DNA from: Cadophora sp. MPI-SDFR-AT-0126
Lineage: Eukaryota > Ascomycota > Leotiomycetes > Helotiales > Ploettnerulaceae
Reading direction: 5' to 3'
Assembly: GCA_020747065.1 (NCBI GenBank)
Contig: JAGMVK010000003.1
Coordinates: forward strand, 3,162,001 to 3,226,000
Length of the DNA stretch: 64,000 bases
In this document: one piece after another, positions 1 through 12,333 of the stretch
Position numbering within the stretch: the stretch's first letter is position 1
Layout: each line of letters opens with the position of its first letter
The notes under the pieces: generated by a model
The model's input: the letters and a program-made list of their open reading frames with translations, nothing else
The model's database searches: none
What the model was told of the DNA's origin: nothing
Translations under genes and position numbers: made by a program

Positions 1-1013
1 AACAATGTTCCAAGCCCATCTTGTTTCAATCTTGCTCGTTGCCTTTTGAAAATCTCCGTCTCACTCACAAGACGACGGAAAGGAGACGATCAGGTCATGT
101 TCTAATTTATATTCATTATGATTCGCATCAGCACCTCAGTGCGAGCTTTGTTCTTGATCTGCTTCATCTCATCTCCACCTTCCACATTATCAATCTCATG
201 CCCCTCATCCAGCTAGCAAGCTTTCAATCCAAACCCAAACTCATGCCAGCTAGACAAGGCATCAAGAACGAAGGAAGTTTCGAAATCAACCATCAAGCCA
301 GGCAGACCATTCCAGTCCATATCTCCCATCTATCTGTCCACCTATCCATCCATCAAGTTCCATCCATATACCGCCCATCAATCATCTGCCTTCTTTCTTC
401 CTTCACTTTATCCCATAAAATCCGGATCGAAAATATTGCTCTTTATCCCCCCCCTCCCCCTTCTGTTCTTCATATTCCCAGTAATTAAGGGTCGGAGCAG
501 TACATGCCAGCTATGCCAAGCAAACAACAAAAAGTGCCAGTACCGAGAAGAAGAGGAGCCACTATTCATCGTCTCCATGCCAAAGACGGAAATGTAAAAT
601 CAATCCATCCTATCATTAAAAAGCAGCGTAAGTAGTCCCTCGAGATCCACCATCCATCCTCAATCCTCAGTGAAGAATTAAGCTTCGTTTTTCCAAATTT
701 CCGGAGAGGCTCAAAAACACGCGGAATGAATCGATTTGTACGTCAGAGAGACCTCGAGAGCTGATTTTCGTCGCAATTTATGCATATGCTGGAAATATCG
801 CCCGCTGAAAGTGCTGTAGCAAAGTAGACAAAAAGAGAAATTTGGAGCCAGCTTGAAAATGGTTCAAGTGGCCCTAAAAAGAAATATGCACATGAAAATC
901 CGTTTATCCTCCATCTATACATCAACATGGCGTATTAGAGCGTTGCGCTCATCGTTGAGAGTCGGTCGAGAGAAAACGGCAGAGTGGTGAGATGAGTTGA
1001 CTTTGTTGGCAAC
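1..1013. other. Non-coding flank downstream of the 901-aa gene
   Basis: No convincing gene is seen. The + strand is pyrimidine-rich up to about 480, and the open frame there (21-488) looks like a composition effect: no domain, no codon pattern, many CCATC-type repeats. The part next to 1013 is probably the 3' UTR of the minus-strand gene. Confidence 0.5.
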
Positions 1014-3719
1014 TCATTGTGTCGAAGCGGAGGAGTCCTTCGGCTTCCAGAATTGCATGAGTCGACTGATCCGCTTTCCCTTGCTACTCTTCTCCTTTCT
1101 CTCCATATCGCTGACGCTGGGTGCACGGGATTCGATCGACAGCTTACTCTTCTCGCCGTGCGAACTGCTAATAAGTCGTGAGAGACTGGCCATGCTAGAG
1201 CGTTTGCGATTAACAGCAGCTGAGGACAGTGAAGCAGATCTCTGTCCATCACGGAATTGAGGATGGTTTCCAGAGTTGTCTCTCGTCATCGTAGAATTGC
1301 TGCTGGTCAATGAAGGTACGTCATCAACAGACATTCTCAATTCAGGGCCTGGCTCTCCCATCAACAATGACTGGAAGGCGTTTTCGTCTGTGACAGAAGA
1401 TGGAGCAGTTGAGATACGTTGCGTATCGTACGAGAAAGGCGACCGTGGTGATGGGAAGGATGATTGTGAGGCGGAACGAGGGCTGGTAGGAGTGAGGAAT
1501 GGAGGCTGTAATGTGAAGGGCTGGATATCAACTGGGGCAAGGTCCTTGGCAGGTTTTGGCCTGAATGGCGGGGTCGCAGTCGAATCAGAAGACTGAGCTC
1601 TCGAATCAGGTCGTGGTGGGAAAGAGTCGTCAGCAATTTCGACAGGACTAGACTCCTCTTCCTCGATAGGCTCATCAATTAGAGACGTTGTCGAATGTGC
1701 TGACTTTGTCGAACTCATGTGTCGGCGATCCCCTTCACTCAAGCCAGATCCTTTTCGCTTGATTCCTCGTTGGAAGGCAGCGTCATCAAAGTCCATTGGA
1801 TTATCTGAATCCATCCCATCCGAGTCTACGACCTTGATATCGATTCCAAGGCCAGTGTCGTCGTCATCATCTGCATCGCCAGCTTTGCTACCAGTCTCCT
1901 TGTCAGAGGCTTTTGCATCCTCCCATTCTTCATCTTCATCCTCCTCGAAAACGTCCTCCATTCCCATGGTCGAATTACTTCCTAGGCGATGGAGACCAAA
2001 TCGAGGATTCTCAAACTCCGGTGCGCTCTCAGCTCGTCTGTGATAATGCATTCCTGGTCCCGTGAATCCACCCAAGCCTGCAGCACTGTGCATAGCCCGT
2101 TTCCGCTTACCGCTCTGCTGTGACATGTCCCAATCGTCTCCAAAACTAGACGGTGTATTGAATGGTCCTAGTGCTGCATCCAGGTCGATTATGGGGCTCA
2201 TGGATTCCTCCTGGGGTGGTAACTTTCGTGGCTTCCAGTTAGCGAAATCCGTCTGAACTTCTGGTCTCACAAGTGCCGGCTGTTCAGATTCCACCAAATT
2301 GAAGTCATCGGTTTGGTCTGCAGGGGTGTAGGCTCGGAGTGGTGGAGTTGGCGACCGGCGTGATAATTTTGGTTTGCGTTGACGTGACTTGCGTGACAAG
2401 ATGGACCCCGCCCACGATCTGACCCTCTTCTTATTTTTGCTTGGCTTCCTAGATATGGAAGATCTTCTCGAACTTGGTTCTGTTGATTGAATTGGGACAT
2501 CTGGGGTTACGAGATCAGGGGAAGATGGAGCCGATTCAGCCTTTTTGGACTCCTTTGCTGACGATGCGGCACTGGTAGGACGAGATTTTGGAGATGATTC
2601 ACCAGAGTGACTTTCATGGCCAAAGAACGACCATTTCTTTGCTGATCTTGGAGTTGATGGTGTTGATCCAGCTGCAACATCGTTGAGTAGCGGTAAAGAA
2701 CCACGTCTCTTCGGTGTATTTTCAGAACTACATAATTGGTCTCTGTCAAGGATAGGCTCTGCGGTGCGGGGTCGAGTATCCATCATTCTGTATGTCGAGG
2801 GTATGCTGCGCTTTTCCTTCGATGACGGCGAAGAAGTTCCAGCTGAGACAATCGAAGACATGGAGTTCGAAACAGAGTGTCCAGGGCGTACTGTGCTTGA
2901 GGAGTCACTGGAAACCATCGACAAGGGTCTGGGAATGATCGAGATTTCATCAGAGAATCCCACCCGAGTGTTCTTCATGGCCTTAGGATTGGGTTCTGGG
3001 TCGGCCAAATCAGACATTGACTTTGCTGGTTGCAAAGCTGCGTCCAGAGATCCAGGGACAACAGGATGCTGTTCATGCATTGCTGACGGTGACGTTGGTG
3101 CACTCCCGCCACGATTATTACTGGGATTAGGTTTTAATATAAAGGTCAAATCGCTCACACTGATGGCTGCAGATCTTCTATGAGCATGTCCTCGACGGCC
3201 GCCAGGGGGTCCAAAGGCAGAAGTTGGTGGTGGAAGGGCTCCCTCAGACTTTGTAGGACTCGTTGACATCAATCCAGTTCCAGCCCCTGTCTTGCCATCA
3301 CCACCAATGAATTCTGATACGTTTCTCTGGTGCATGCTGCTTGGTCTGGCTGGAATAGTGTTTGGTGACACCAGCGACGGGGACACCGATGATGATGATG
3401 ATGACCCGAAGGAGAACTCAGGGAGCTTCTCACCATCACCAGTACGCTCCTTCGAGTCGCTCCGGATCTCAATGGCACTCAAAGGTCGTCGACCAGAGGC
3501 CCGTGAATACGAGGAGGGCGCCGATCTTGTGGAGGTTGAGGTTGGAGACGGAGCTCTCGCAGGAAAGACGAAGCTGGGCAGTGGCAGGGGTCCGGGACTG
3601 TTGAGTCGAGGTGATTGAGAAGGCTGTGGCACATCATCAGCGGTGGTGGTGCGGAAAGGGCCATTCTCCAGGTCCAGTCCATTGAACGACATTCTTCCAG
3701 GTGAAGCTGCAGCCGCCAT
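1014..3719 (-). CDS. Serine/proline-rich protein of the fungal 'cell wall proline rich protein' type
   Basis: Uninterrupted 901-residue frame, almost entirely low-complexity Ser/Pro/Arg with acidic stretches (EDED and DDDDD runs near 590-640) and a basic C-terminus (KGKRISRLMQFWK). A conserved-looking block, GRRGHAHRRSAAISVSDL (about 174-191), is typical of a Pezizomycotina family usually annotated as cell wall proline rich protein. There is no signal peptide, GPI tail or membrane segment, so a cytoplasmic regulatory role is more likely than a wall location. I see an [YF]xFP motif (FVFP, 50-53) and HxRxxS sites at 130-135 and 560-565; in yeast these are docking and phosphorylation motifs of the NDR kinase Cbk1. 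Met1 was chosen as the longest start; Met10 (MSFNGLDLEN) is an equally good alternative. The role is inferred, the gene itself is clear. Confidence 0.8.
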   Translation of the reverse strand: MAAAASPGRMSFNGLDLENGPFRTTTADDVPQPSQSPRLNSPGPLPLPSFVFPARAPSPTSTSTRSAPSSYSRASGRRPLSAIEIRSDSKERTGDGEKLPEFSFGSSSSSSVSPSLVSPNTIPARPSSMHQRNVSEFIGGDGKTGAGTGLMSTSPTKSEGALPPPTSAFGPPGGRRGHAHRRSAAISVSDLTFILKPNPSNNRGGSAPTSPSAMHEQHPVVPGSLDAALQPAKSMSDLADPEPNPKAMKNTRVGFSDEISIIPRPLSMVSSDSSSTVRPGHSVSNSMSSIVSAGTSSPSSKEKRSIPSTYRMMDTRPRTAEPILDRDQLCSSENTPKRRGSLPLLNDVAAGSTPSTPRSAKKWSFFGHESHSGESSPKSRPTSAASSAKESKKAESAPSSPDLVTPDVPIQSTEPSSRRSSISRKPSKNKKRVRSWAGSILSRKSRQRKPKLSRRSPTPPLRAYTPADQTDDFNLVESEQPALVRPEVQTDFANWKPRKLPPQEESMSPIIDLDAALGPFNTPSSFGDDWDMSQQSGKRKRAMHSAAGLGGFTGPGMHYHRRAESAPEFENPRFGLHRLGSNSTMGMEDVFEEDEDEEWEDAKASDKETGSKAGDADDDDDTGLGIDIKVVDSDGMDSDNPMDFDDAAFQRGIKRKGSGLSEGDRRHMSSTKSAHSTTSLIDEPIEEEESSPVEIADDSFPPRPDSRAQSSDSTATPPFRPKPAKDLAPVDIQPFTLQPPFLTPTSPRSASQSSFPSPRSPFSYDTQRISTAPSSVTDENAFQSLLMGEPGPELRMSVDDVPSLTSSNSTMTRDNSGNHPQFRDGQRSASLSSAAVNRKRSSMASLSRLISSSHGEKSKLSIESRAPSVSDMERKEKSSKGKRISRLMQFWKPKDSSASTQ

Positions 3720-6700
3720 AATGTCTTTGCCGCACGGCGGCCAGTGTCAACACCCAGCTAGTTTGAGAGCATAAAGACTCGAGCGAATTATCAAATGATC
3801 CCCCCAATACGTTGTAGTTTGTGTGTATTGGTGTGGACTTGGCCAAAAAATCGAGTCGGCAGTGTGAATACCGAGACGTCGACAACCAAATCAAACCTGA
3901 ACTCCAGTTGTCAGCACTGGCAGATTGGGACGATTGATTCTTGTAAAAGACGAGGAGAATGACTATGCTGTTGTTGCTGCAGACGTACTGATTTAAGGTT
4001 CCCTCGGTGGCTCAGGAACTGGTCGCTCGAATGGCATTGGCCGAATGTGTTGACGTGGCGTTGTTGGTGATTTGGGTGTTGAGGTCAAAGGAGTGTGGTT
4101 TTTGTTTAAGGAGCGGACAGTCCAGAAGACCAGAGCAATTCCCTTCACGGAACGGAGAGATGCACTGTGCCAAAGGGCCAAATAGTCGGAGAAGAGGTGA
4201 GGGTGAAGGCGAGGGCGAGGACGAGTGAGGTGGTTGAGGAGAGTTGAATTGTTGTGTTTTAGGAGGAGTGGATTTGGGAGGTGGAGGAGGGATAGTTGGA
4301 TGGAGCGTTCGCCTCAGGTCCCATCGCTTGGTCGCTCGATCAGCCAAACAAGATTTACGAGTTGAGGTTGAGCGCTAGCACGTTTCCGGCGAGAGTGGAT
4401 CTGGAAATGGTACGGACTAAAACAAATCTCCAAGGCGACCAGGCCAGGACAGGGCATGGGCATGGCATGGCAGCGCAGCGAAATCACTTGCGGGCCGCCT
4501 CTCGCAACACAACCAGATCTGCACAACGGCACAACTGTTCACATTTCCTTCATGTTTCTTCGCAACTGTCTGCGAATTGCTGCTAAGATTAGATCTGGTC
4601 TGAGAGATCCTAGGCTGCTAAATAAGACATGTTAAACTACGAGTATGTGGGCTGGCTGGCTGGCTGCTCGTTCTCGTCAACCTCGTCTCTGGTTTTTTGC
4701 TGGCAGCGAGGGCAAGACGAGGAGGCATGGTAAGGCATGAAAAGTCCGTTTTTGCTGCAGCTGCGAGAGTCGAGATCCGGTATGCACTGTGTGGCCAATT
4801 GTAACAAAACTCTTGGCCGCAGTGCAGAAAAGATTCAGGAGCGCCAGAAATCTCCCCCTGATCTGACTGGTCTCTGGGTTCAGGCACCCGGAATCACCTC
4901 GAGGAACACACATATCTTGGATGATGTCGGCACTCGATGCAGCCAGGCACTGACTGTTACACTTCTTCCACAGAGCCAGAAAAGCGAAGCAAAGTAGGCC
5001 AGCACCCAGTAAGCCAGACGAGGCAAGGTAGAGCAGAGCAAAGCACCGACAACTGTACAGCACATATCACGCCCATTATCACTGCAGACCTTGCATCCTG
5101 CCCCTCCAATAGGTGGGCACTCGCAATGCCAGATCCAGGGACCATGGGCCAAGGGTTGGCTGCCCCTGGATTGCAATTTATGGTCCGTACCGTACCTAAC
5201 CTCCTCAAAGCCACAACCTTCCTCCTCCTGTGAGCACTTTGTACTTGCATGATTCCGGCATCAACCTCCTACCGTCTGAAGATTTCATCTCATACCCTCC
5301 CCTCTCTCCTCCTCTCCTCTACTCTGTCCCCTCTTTGCCCTCGTGGCAGATCTGGCGCCCGTCTGATCATGATTTGACACACCGATCCTCCTGAATATCT
5401 CCCTCATGCGGGGCAGCCGATGCCCAAAGCTCATTTTGTTGCCCCCCTCACCACCCAGGTGAGACACAGATGCAAACCGCCCCGTAATGACATCTGCCAG
5501 CAAGATGAATACTGTATTTATTGTCAATCTTTTGTGCAATTGTATGCAGGCGCCTCCGATGTTCGTATTTCCTCTGCCGGAGTCACTCCTCCGACTTGCT
5601 GAACTCAATTACAAGTTTACGGGGATTAATCCCTCCAAGGGAAAGAAATGGGGATTTGATCTCAGATCCCATACCGGAGACATCCTCGTATGGAATCGAC
5701 AATTTAAAGGCCGCCCCACAGGGGTTCTGTCTGTCTTGTCTGTCTGTGAGTATCCTGGTTCATCAGCCACAGTCACAGAAGCCTGATATCGGCCACAGGT
5801 CCAGGACCGGCTTGCTTCAGCCAGAACTGCACCGGCCACGACACCATCGCGATCAAAAAACAAATAATAAACGTCCAGAGCTGGCCTTTTACAGACCACC
5901 CAGCGAGACCTCAAAAATGGCTTCCTTGTCCTCCTCACCCAGCCGTCTTCCCCGCGACATCTTTCCGTGCATGCGTTCCAGAACTCGCACTTATTGGACC
6001 CCTGCATGTGATTCGGAAGCACCGTAAATCGGTGGACGCTTTACCAGCTGACTCCGCTCAATTCGCTCGCTGCATGGCATGAGGCTGCAGGAACCAGAGA
6101 GCAACTAACCTCGAACCAGCGAGCGATTGTCAGAGATCACCAAAGCCGTGGCTGCTCTGCCCTTCTGATTGGCGGCAAGAATCAAGCCCGTCAGCCTCAA
6201 GCAAAGCAGAAAGAAGCAAAGTGTGAGAACCTCCAACCCGCGGTCCCTGTCTGGTCTTACGGGCCGATGGTTCCAACGATTGGAATCAATCAATGACACG
6301 TCCTCCATCCCGAAGTTAAAATCCTTAAAATCAACAAGGAAAACTCGAAAGAAAATGTCTCCGGAACATGAAGTGAAAATTAAAATGCGCACCTGGGAAA
6401 TAATACCATGACGAGACGGGGTGCTCCTGGGTATCACTCAGCCCAGTAATACTCATCTGGCAGGGTCACTGAATTGAGCGAGATTCATCATTTCGCGTAT
6501 AAATTACCCTGTCCCCTCTATGAAAGATACCCCCCTCCTTTTCCCTTGCATACGACCGACATTTGATATCGGAGAAGGAGATTATCACTGCACCAACCGT
6601 TGAACATTTACCCAATTCTGTGAAATGAGAAATTACCGAGAAAGATCCATGATCTAACTTTAGAACAAATTTTAGGGAATCTTCAGCAGAGGCCGAGATG

Positions 6701-7095
6701 CGGCTTGGGTTAGGTCCCGATTTGAAGATCGGAAGATAAAAATGACTGCTGAAGAACGACAAGACGGAAGATCGGAATCAAATCTGGCATTAAAAAACTT
6801 TTGCTGCATTTTGTTCTCAGATGCTTTAATTACTTATTTTCAGACTAAATTTCGTGAAGAATTGAGAAACATGAATTCTGCTCAGCGACGATGTTGATGT
6901 TTTTTTGCTACTGTGCTTCGCTGTTGGCTCGCCAATTTTTCTTGCTTACCTAACATTGGGGATAACCTGATATGCTTGTCCAGTGCTGAAGAAACACCAG
7001 CACATCCAATTGAACAGCCTCCACCATTTCAGCAACGAACTGGATCCCAGTTCAATGCCGACAGAATGACTCAATCATAGCGTCTGGGAGCCACC
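3720..7095. other. Long intergenic region between divergent genes
   Basis: About 3.4 kb between two divergently transcribed genes, so it should contain both promoters and 5' UTRs. The frames here are short, overlap on both strands and have no domain-like content. A GGCTGG-type short repeat lies near 4646-4664, and homopurine/homopyrimidine stretches occur at 4190-4290 and 5280-5340. No tRNA or spliced gene was found by eye. Confidence 0.5.
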
Positions 7096-9648
7096 ATGAA
7101 CAAAATTGCTTGCCGTCTCCGGCCGGCCACGCGTGGTTCTGCAGTCACTCATAGACGAGTCCATCACGTGAACAATTTTCAAGGTAGAACTGCTTGCAGA
7201 TGCGTTCATTCGGGATCTAATGGGGAAGGGGAAGGGACTGTGAATGGTAGCGAAGCTTCGGCTCCGAGGTTGGAGCGAGCTGCGGATAGATCAGATGGAG
7301 AGGGTGCTTCTGGGTCGGAGGAGCAGGAGAGAGTGCAACCCAAGCAGCAAGATGTCTCGAATACTGCCAAGAAAGTTGGGCCGTTCATAAGCAGTCATGA
7401 AGAACGACATGGTGCTGGCGTTGTGAAGAAAGAGAACTTATTCGAGGCGAAGACTGGTTCAAGGGCACGGAAGGTGTTGGACCCCCCTCTGGAGGACGGG
7501 GTCGCCCATATGCGGGCTGAACGATATAACAACCAGACTGGGCCTGTTCAGAAAACTGGGCAGACAGAGAGTACCCGATTACCACAGAAGCCTCTCCAAG
7601 AGCCAAACCCAAATATCATCAGAAAGGTTGGAGCAAGAGTAACTGCGCCAAGAGAAGCGGCGAGATCACAGGAGCGAATACTCAAAGGAACGGTCGAATG
7701 GTCAGATGTGATCAAGCCTCTGTCGAAACCCACGAAGAGGGAGGCGGCTATGGACCGAGCCAGGAATCGCATAGAGCAGGAAAAGAAAGATCCTCCATAT
7801 CATATCATGACACGCTCATGTACACTTGAGTGTGAATTTCCAGAGCACGCTGTGAGTCAAAACTAGCACCGCATTCTCTGAAGCTTGCTGACGCCGTACA
7901 AGACCAAGGAGGATTTGCTTACAGCACTGAGAGGTGTGAAGTTCACCGCAAAGAATCAGGAATTGTGGGGAAAGAAAGCTGGCCGCCAGGCAGTTGTGCT
8001 TCTCTTCACACCAAGCTTTGCTGCACTGGTCGAGAATGATGCTACATTCGTCCCAGACGTTCTCAGAGCCTTGACTAAAAACTCACCAAGGACCAAAGAA
8101 GAATCAAGGACAAAGGAAGAATCAGAGGACATCGATGTTGTGTGTGCATGCGTTGATGGCCTATCTCCAGGTAAGCAACCACTACTATCCAGTAAACTAG
8201 CTACAGCACAGCACCATTCCACTTTTGGGCATTACAGGCATATATATTGTGCCAATCTGGCTCGCTTTCAGCAAAAAGGCTAATCTCGAGCAGGACCAGA
8301 AATGCTCCCAATATCCGTGGGTAGACGGCCAAAGGAGGGATTCTCAATCTTGCATGGCCCAGAGTGCAATATGATATATCCCCTCTGGAACCAAAACGAG
8401 GTTTCTCCATCTACCAGCCCTTCAATGCAATCTAGCATCACGCTTCGCAAAGGTCTAGAAGGAGAATCAGACCTCACCTTGCCACTTGCCAACACACTCT
8501 TCAAGACTGGCCGGCTCTCAACACTGCTCGTTTCGAGGTGGGAGTACGAACCCGACAGAGATGCTTTCATTGCTACCAAAGAGCCAGTGCAGAGAACAAA
8601 TGTAATCATAAATATATTCCAGGACGTGGTCCAACAACTGCCTAGATCCTTCATTCCAGCTGTTGCATTGACGCCTGCTCGGCCGATTGTTAGTGGACTT
8701 GGAAATATAGTACGAACAATCGATTTTGGTGGCCAAGGGGGGATCGGACCAGCGTCTCGCGAGTTGGAGTCTACTGTGACTAAATATCTTGACACCATGG
8801 GGTATGGCAACACCACGATTGATGTTTGGGCCCTGGTCATACCTCCAAATTCAGGTTCAACAAAGGCGGAGCTGGGATCGCATATGCAAATACAAAGGTC
8901 GTTGACCACTACTGCCGACGAGGTTCAAAGCAAGTGGCTGGCATCAGGCGATCTGAGCCGACGATCCTCCCTTGTGGGAAGCTGGATCCCGAAGGGAAAT
9001 GCAAAATTTTGTCGCGTTCGTACGTAGCCTTCTATATTACACCCTCGAAATCTGAAAGGCTGACGAAGAGCAGTAAGTGGCGGCGGTGGATGGGGAGCAA
9101 AGCAAGGCCTCCTATCTCTAGATCCACAGACAACATACAGAGAAATCCCTGAAGCACGCTTTGACTTCTCTGGCGGATCGTTAGAAGAACAACAAGCTTC
9201 TGCATTGGGCAACATAGCACAAGAAGGAGCCTACATCCAATTCTTCGTCGCACGTCGCAACTTCCCAAAAGAATTGCCTGTATATGACCGCAGCGCCTAC
9301 AAAATTTTGATGAGACAATCTGCTGTCTTCGGGGCGACCCCAAGCACTGTCGACGATATCCCTGTACCGCCACGAGAAATCAACAAAGAATTCACAGGTA
9401 CACTCGCAGCCCCCTTCATTATCCGACGTGGACATTTTGGATTCGTGTCCGAGGCTGGCATGTTCGTGCGCCATGGTCCGCTTCTCAAGGCTGGCCAACT
9501 GCCTGTGCCTGATAGTCTCACGAAAGTCGACATGCCATACTCCTATTTCTACGTAGATTACAAGAGCTCCAAGAAACTGGAGAAAGAACCATCGATTCGA
9601 AAGGTTCATGCTGCGAAGAGAGATCTCGTCCGCAAAGTTGCAATGTAG
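7096..9648 (+). CDS. FIST-like domain protein, probably mitochondrial
   Basis: Four exons: 7096-7851, 8170 is the end of exon 2 (7903-8170), 8294-9019 and 9074-9648. All three introns are GT-AG and keep frame, giving 774 residues. The first about 25 residues are Arg-rich without acids (MNKIACRLRPATRGSAVTHR), as in a mitochondrial presequence. They are followed by a charged disordered region to about 235. The folded part begins at MTRSCTLECEFPEH and contains RVLSGGGGWGAKQGLLSLDP across the last splice junction, then AYIQFFVARR. This Gly-rich block and the two-lobed layout recall fungal FIST_N/FIST_C proteins (predicted sensory, ligand-binding domains), but the family call is from memory of pattern, not a search. 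Its role is unknown. The 8802-8854 segment could be read as another intron, but that breaks the frame into exon 4, so I rejected it. Confidence 0.7.
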
Positions 9649-10207
9649 AGGAGTGAAGGATCTTCTTCGAATCAACGACCCATTTGGTTCCCAAGATATT
9701 CGATGCCTTCAACCTCTGCTTATGGTTGTGAACTTATGGATGCGATTCTGGGAGGGTCTTGCAGGAGACCTTCGTGTACTCTGGAATTAATGTATTGTAG
9801 AAATTGTATGAACATAAACTGTAGGTCACTCGAAGAGGTCGAGTAAACAAACACAGCAAAGTCCAGTTCGAAACTCAAGTCCAATTCTGAAGTCGTATCC
9901 CACTCTCTATCGATCCAGGGTAGCTTCTTCAAAACTTATACACATGTATACATATGATATGAAGATATCAATGCTTCCGCCACGAGTTCACATTATTCAC
10001 GACTCGAACTTCAGGTGTGCCCTCACAAGTAGCTCTTGAATATACCGTGGTCGAGCCTCGTCACGTGGAACGCATCCTAGCTCGGTTCCATTCGTGTTCT
10101 GTTCTGACCGATTCATTTCATCCAAGGCTTCCCAGCAGCTCTTCAAACACCACAACGTCACCTTCCAATTACTCTTCACCAACAGCAATCTTCCGCATAC
10201 CAGAACA
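9649..10207. other. Intergenic spacer
   Basis: 3' end of the FIST-like gene and promoter/5' UTR of the Yra1-like gene. No coding frame or RNA gene is evident. Confidence 0.5.
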
Positions 10208-11695
10208 ATGGATCGCGCACTTGACGAGATTGTCGCCGAACGCCATGTAAGCAGTCGCGACACCCCCGAATCATTCAGCCTCGCGTTGAAGGCATGTTCA
10301 ATCAGGACTTTCCAGCTAACACGTCACAGAGAGGCGGTGGTCGTTCCCGCGGTGGACGTCGCGGCGTACCTAGACAAGGACGAGAACGCACTGAATATCC
10401 TCGTGACGGCGTAAGAAAGGTACGACTTCTCTTGATGGCTTTGAAGTTGAAGCTTGAAACAAATGCTAATGAGTGCTCTTGTTACAGGTGCATAGACCTC
10501 CTCATCCTCAATCCTCCTGCACTTGAACATAAACGTCGATATATTACATCCTCCTCTTCAACTTCAGTACTACCTATGCGAATATGCCGCTTGCTGTTAC
10601 TCTTGAAGGCGCAGAGAAGTACATACTTGAATACCTCAGCTAACCCAGGCCTCCTCATTTCGCACAGTCGACTCGAGAGGACAACAGGAATATTGACTCG
10701 TAAGTCCATACGTAACACATAGAAAAATGCGCCTCTGACTTGTAGCAGAGAATGGGTTCACGATAAGTTCGACAATGATAGTACGGATCTTTCTGCCCTT
10801 TTTGTAGGGTTGCGCTCATGATTCTCTCAGCCGGACGCCGACCAGCTCGTGCCGAACGACGATACTCCCCGGAACAACAGTAGTAAGCACGGAATGCTAC
10901 CCTGGTCATTCAATTGTTGACTCTGGCCAGTGAGACCGCGTCAAGCAAACTTCGAGTCGAGAACATTCACTACGATCTGACAGAGGATGATTTGGATGTA
11001 AGAAATATGAGGAATTTTGGGGGAAACAACGAGACTAACGTAAACAGGACCTTTTCAACCGCATTGGCCCGGTTCTGAAGCTCTCCTTGACCTACGATCG
11101 TGCTGGCCGCTCCGAAGGTGTCGCATACGTTACCTACGAATCCGCCCAAGATGCAAAGGCAGCGGTCCGAGAGTTCGACGGAGCAAATGCAAAGGGTATG
11201 GTGAACAAAATACAGCAATACTACGTCTTCTAATGCCTCCTAGGTCAACCAATCCGTCTAATCCCAATTCCATCCGGCCCGTCCGGAGGACGTCGTGCTC
11301 CTCCCTCCCGCTCCCTTTTCGATCGAATCACTCCTGCGCACAGATCCCGATCAGACTCACCTATCCGTCATTCCGATGTTAGCGGTCCTGCTCCCAACAA
11401 TGTCGATCGCTATATTCCAGGCGGTACACGCAGCCGATCCCGCAGTCCTCGCCCACGCAGAAGAGATGGACGACGACCAGGTGCGCGCAGAGAACGAGGT
11501 GAGAGAACCGGAGGTGGGCGTGGCGGCAGTGGTGCTGGAGATCGTCTTGCTAGAGATGGAAGACCTCGCAAGACACAGGAGGAACTCGATGCTGAAATGG
11601 AGGATTACTGGGGACAGAAGGAAAATGGAAATGCCGCGGAGGCTCCTGCTGCTGAGGCTGCCCCTAACGGAGATGATATCGACATGATTGAGTAA
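10208..11695 (+). CDS. YRA1: Yra1/ALYREF-type mRNA export adaptor with RRM
   Basis: Eight exons: 10208-10246, 10330-10419, 10668-10699, 10746-10780, 10831-10882, 10931-10997, 11048-11195, 11244-11695; all junctions keep frame and give 304 residues. The N-terminus MDRALDEIVAERH is the UAP56/Sub2-binding type motif, followed by an RGG-rich segment and the conserved linker DGVRK-STREDNRNIDSREW. A single RRM spans about 88-165, with RNP2-like LRVENI and RNP1-like SEGVAYVTY. The tail is Arg/Gly/Ser rich and ends with the second helicase-binding box EELDAEMEDYW. The protein bridges mRNA and the TREX helicase to the Mex67 export receptor in the nucleus. The 248-bp second intron is the longest and has two in-frame donors (GTAAGA at 10411, GTACGA at 10420). 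YRA1 introns are autoregulatory in yeast; here that is only a possibility. Confidence 0.93.
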
Positions 11696-12333
11696 GCGCA
11701 GAGCGATTGCTTGGTGGCTAGTGTAGGAATACATGGATGCAAGGATAACATGCAGCATTTGGTATGGACGGTTAGAGCGGTGCTCGTTACGTACACTTTA
11801 GACTATATGACATGTGCAACGGCCGCCTGCACACAGCGATGACTTACACAAAAGCAGATATGTTTCTTCCTTCTATCGAACTCTACTTTTGTTTCACCAA
11901 ACGTTATGTTAATTGACCACCACCGAAGCTTCAGGGCCACCAAATCCATCCCGGCTCAAATACTTAAACACCTCTCATACCTTCAACCCAACTCCCATTC
12001 CTCTCTCATAATACCCACCCTGCCCTCACCCTCCCAACAGACTAGCTAAATCAATTCCTTCTCAGCATCAGCTCTACTAGTCGATGTTCTGTACCGGACA
12101 ACCCAACCCAACCCCAACGCAAGCTGACTGCCGAACAACAACAAGCAGGGAGAAATCAGGGAAGGTTTCATTCACAACAAACCCAGTGTCAAGTCCCTGC
12201 AGATGCCAGCTTCTAACTGGATCCCAACTTCGAGATTTAGGTCAAGTCGGACATGGAGGTGGCTGTGAGATGGGATGGTATTAGTAGGGACTTTTGCGTG
12301 GGGAGGGGAGAGGAGGGGGAGAGGTAGGGGCAT
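11696..12333. other. Intergenic spacer between convergent genes
   Basis: Shared 3' region of the Yra1-like gene and the minus-strand gene ending at 12334. It contains CCCAACCC-type pyrimidine runs (11990-12120) but no coding or RNA signal. Confidence 0.45.

Noticed and set aside
21..488. 155-codon + strand open frame
   Set aside because: Driven by pyrimidine-rich composition with CCATC repeats; no domain, no splice context, lies in a likely 3' flank.
4012..4347. 111-codon minus frame upstream of the 901-aa gene
   Set aside because: Pro/Ser low complexity from a homopyrimidine stretch; fits leader or promoter sequence, not a protein.
8802..8854. Possible 53-bp intron in the FIST-like gene, giving FNKGGAGIAYANTK
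   Set aside because: It would put the downstream exon out of frame; without it the conserved RVLSGGGGWG block forms across the next junction.
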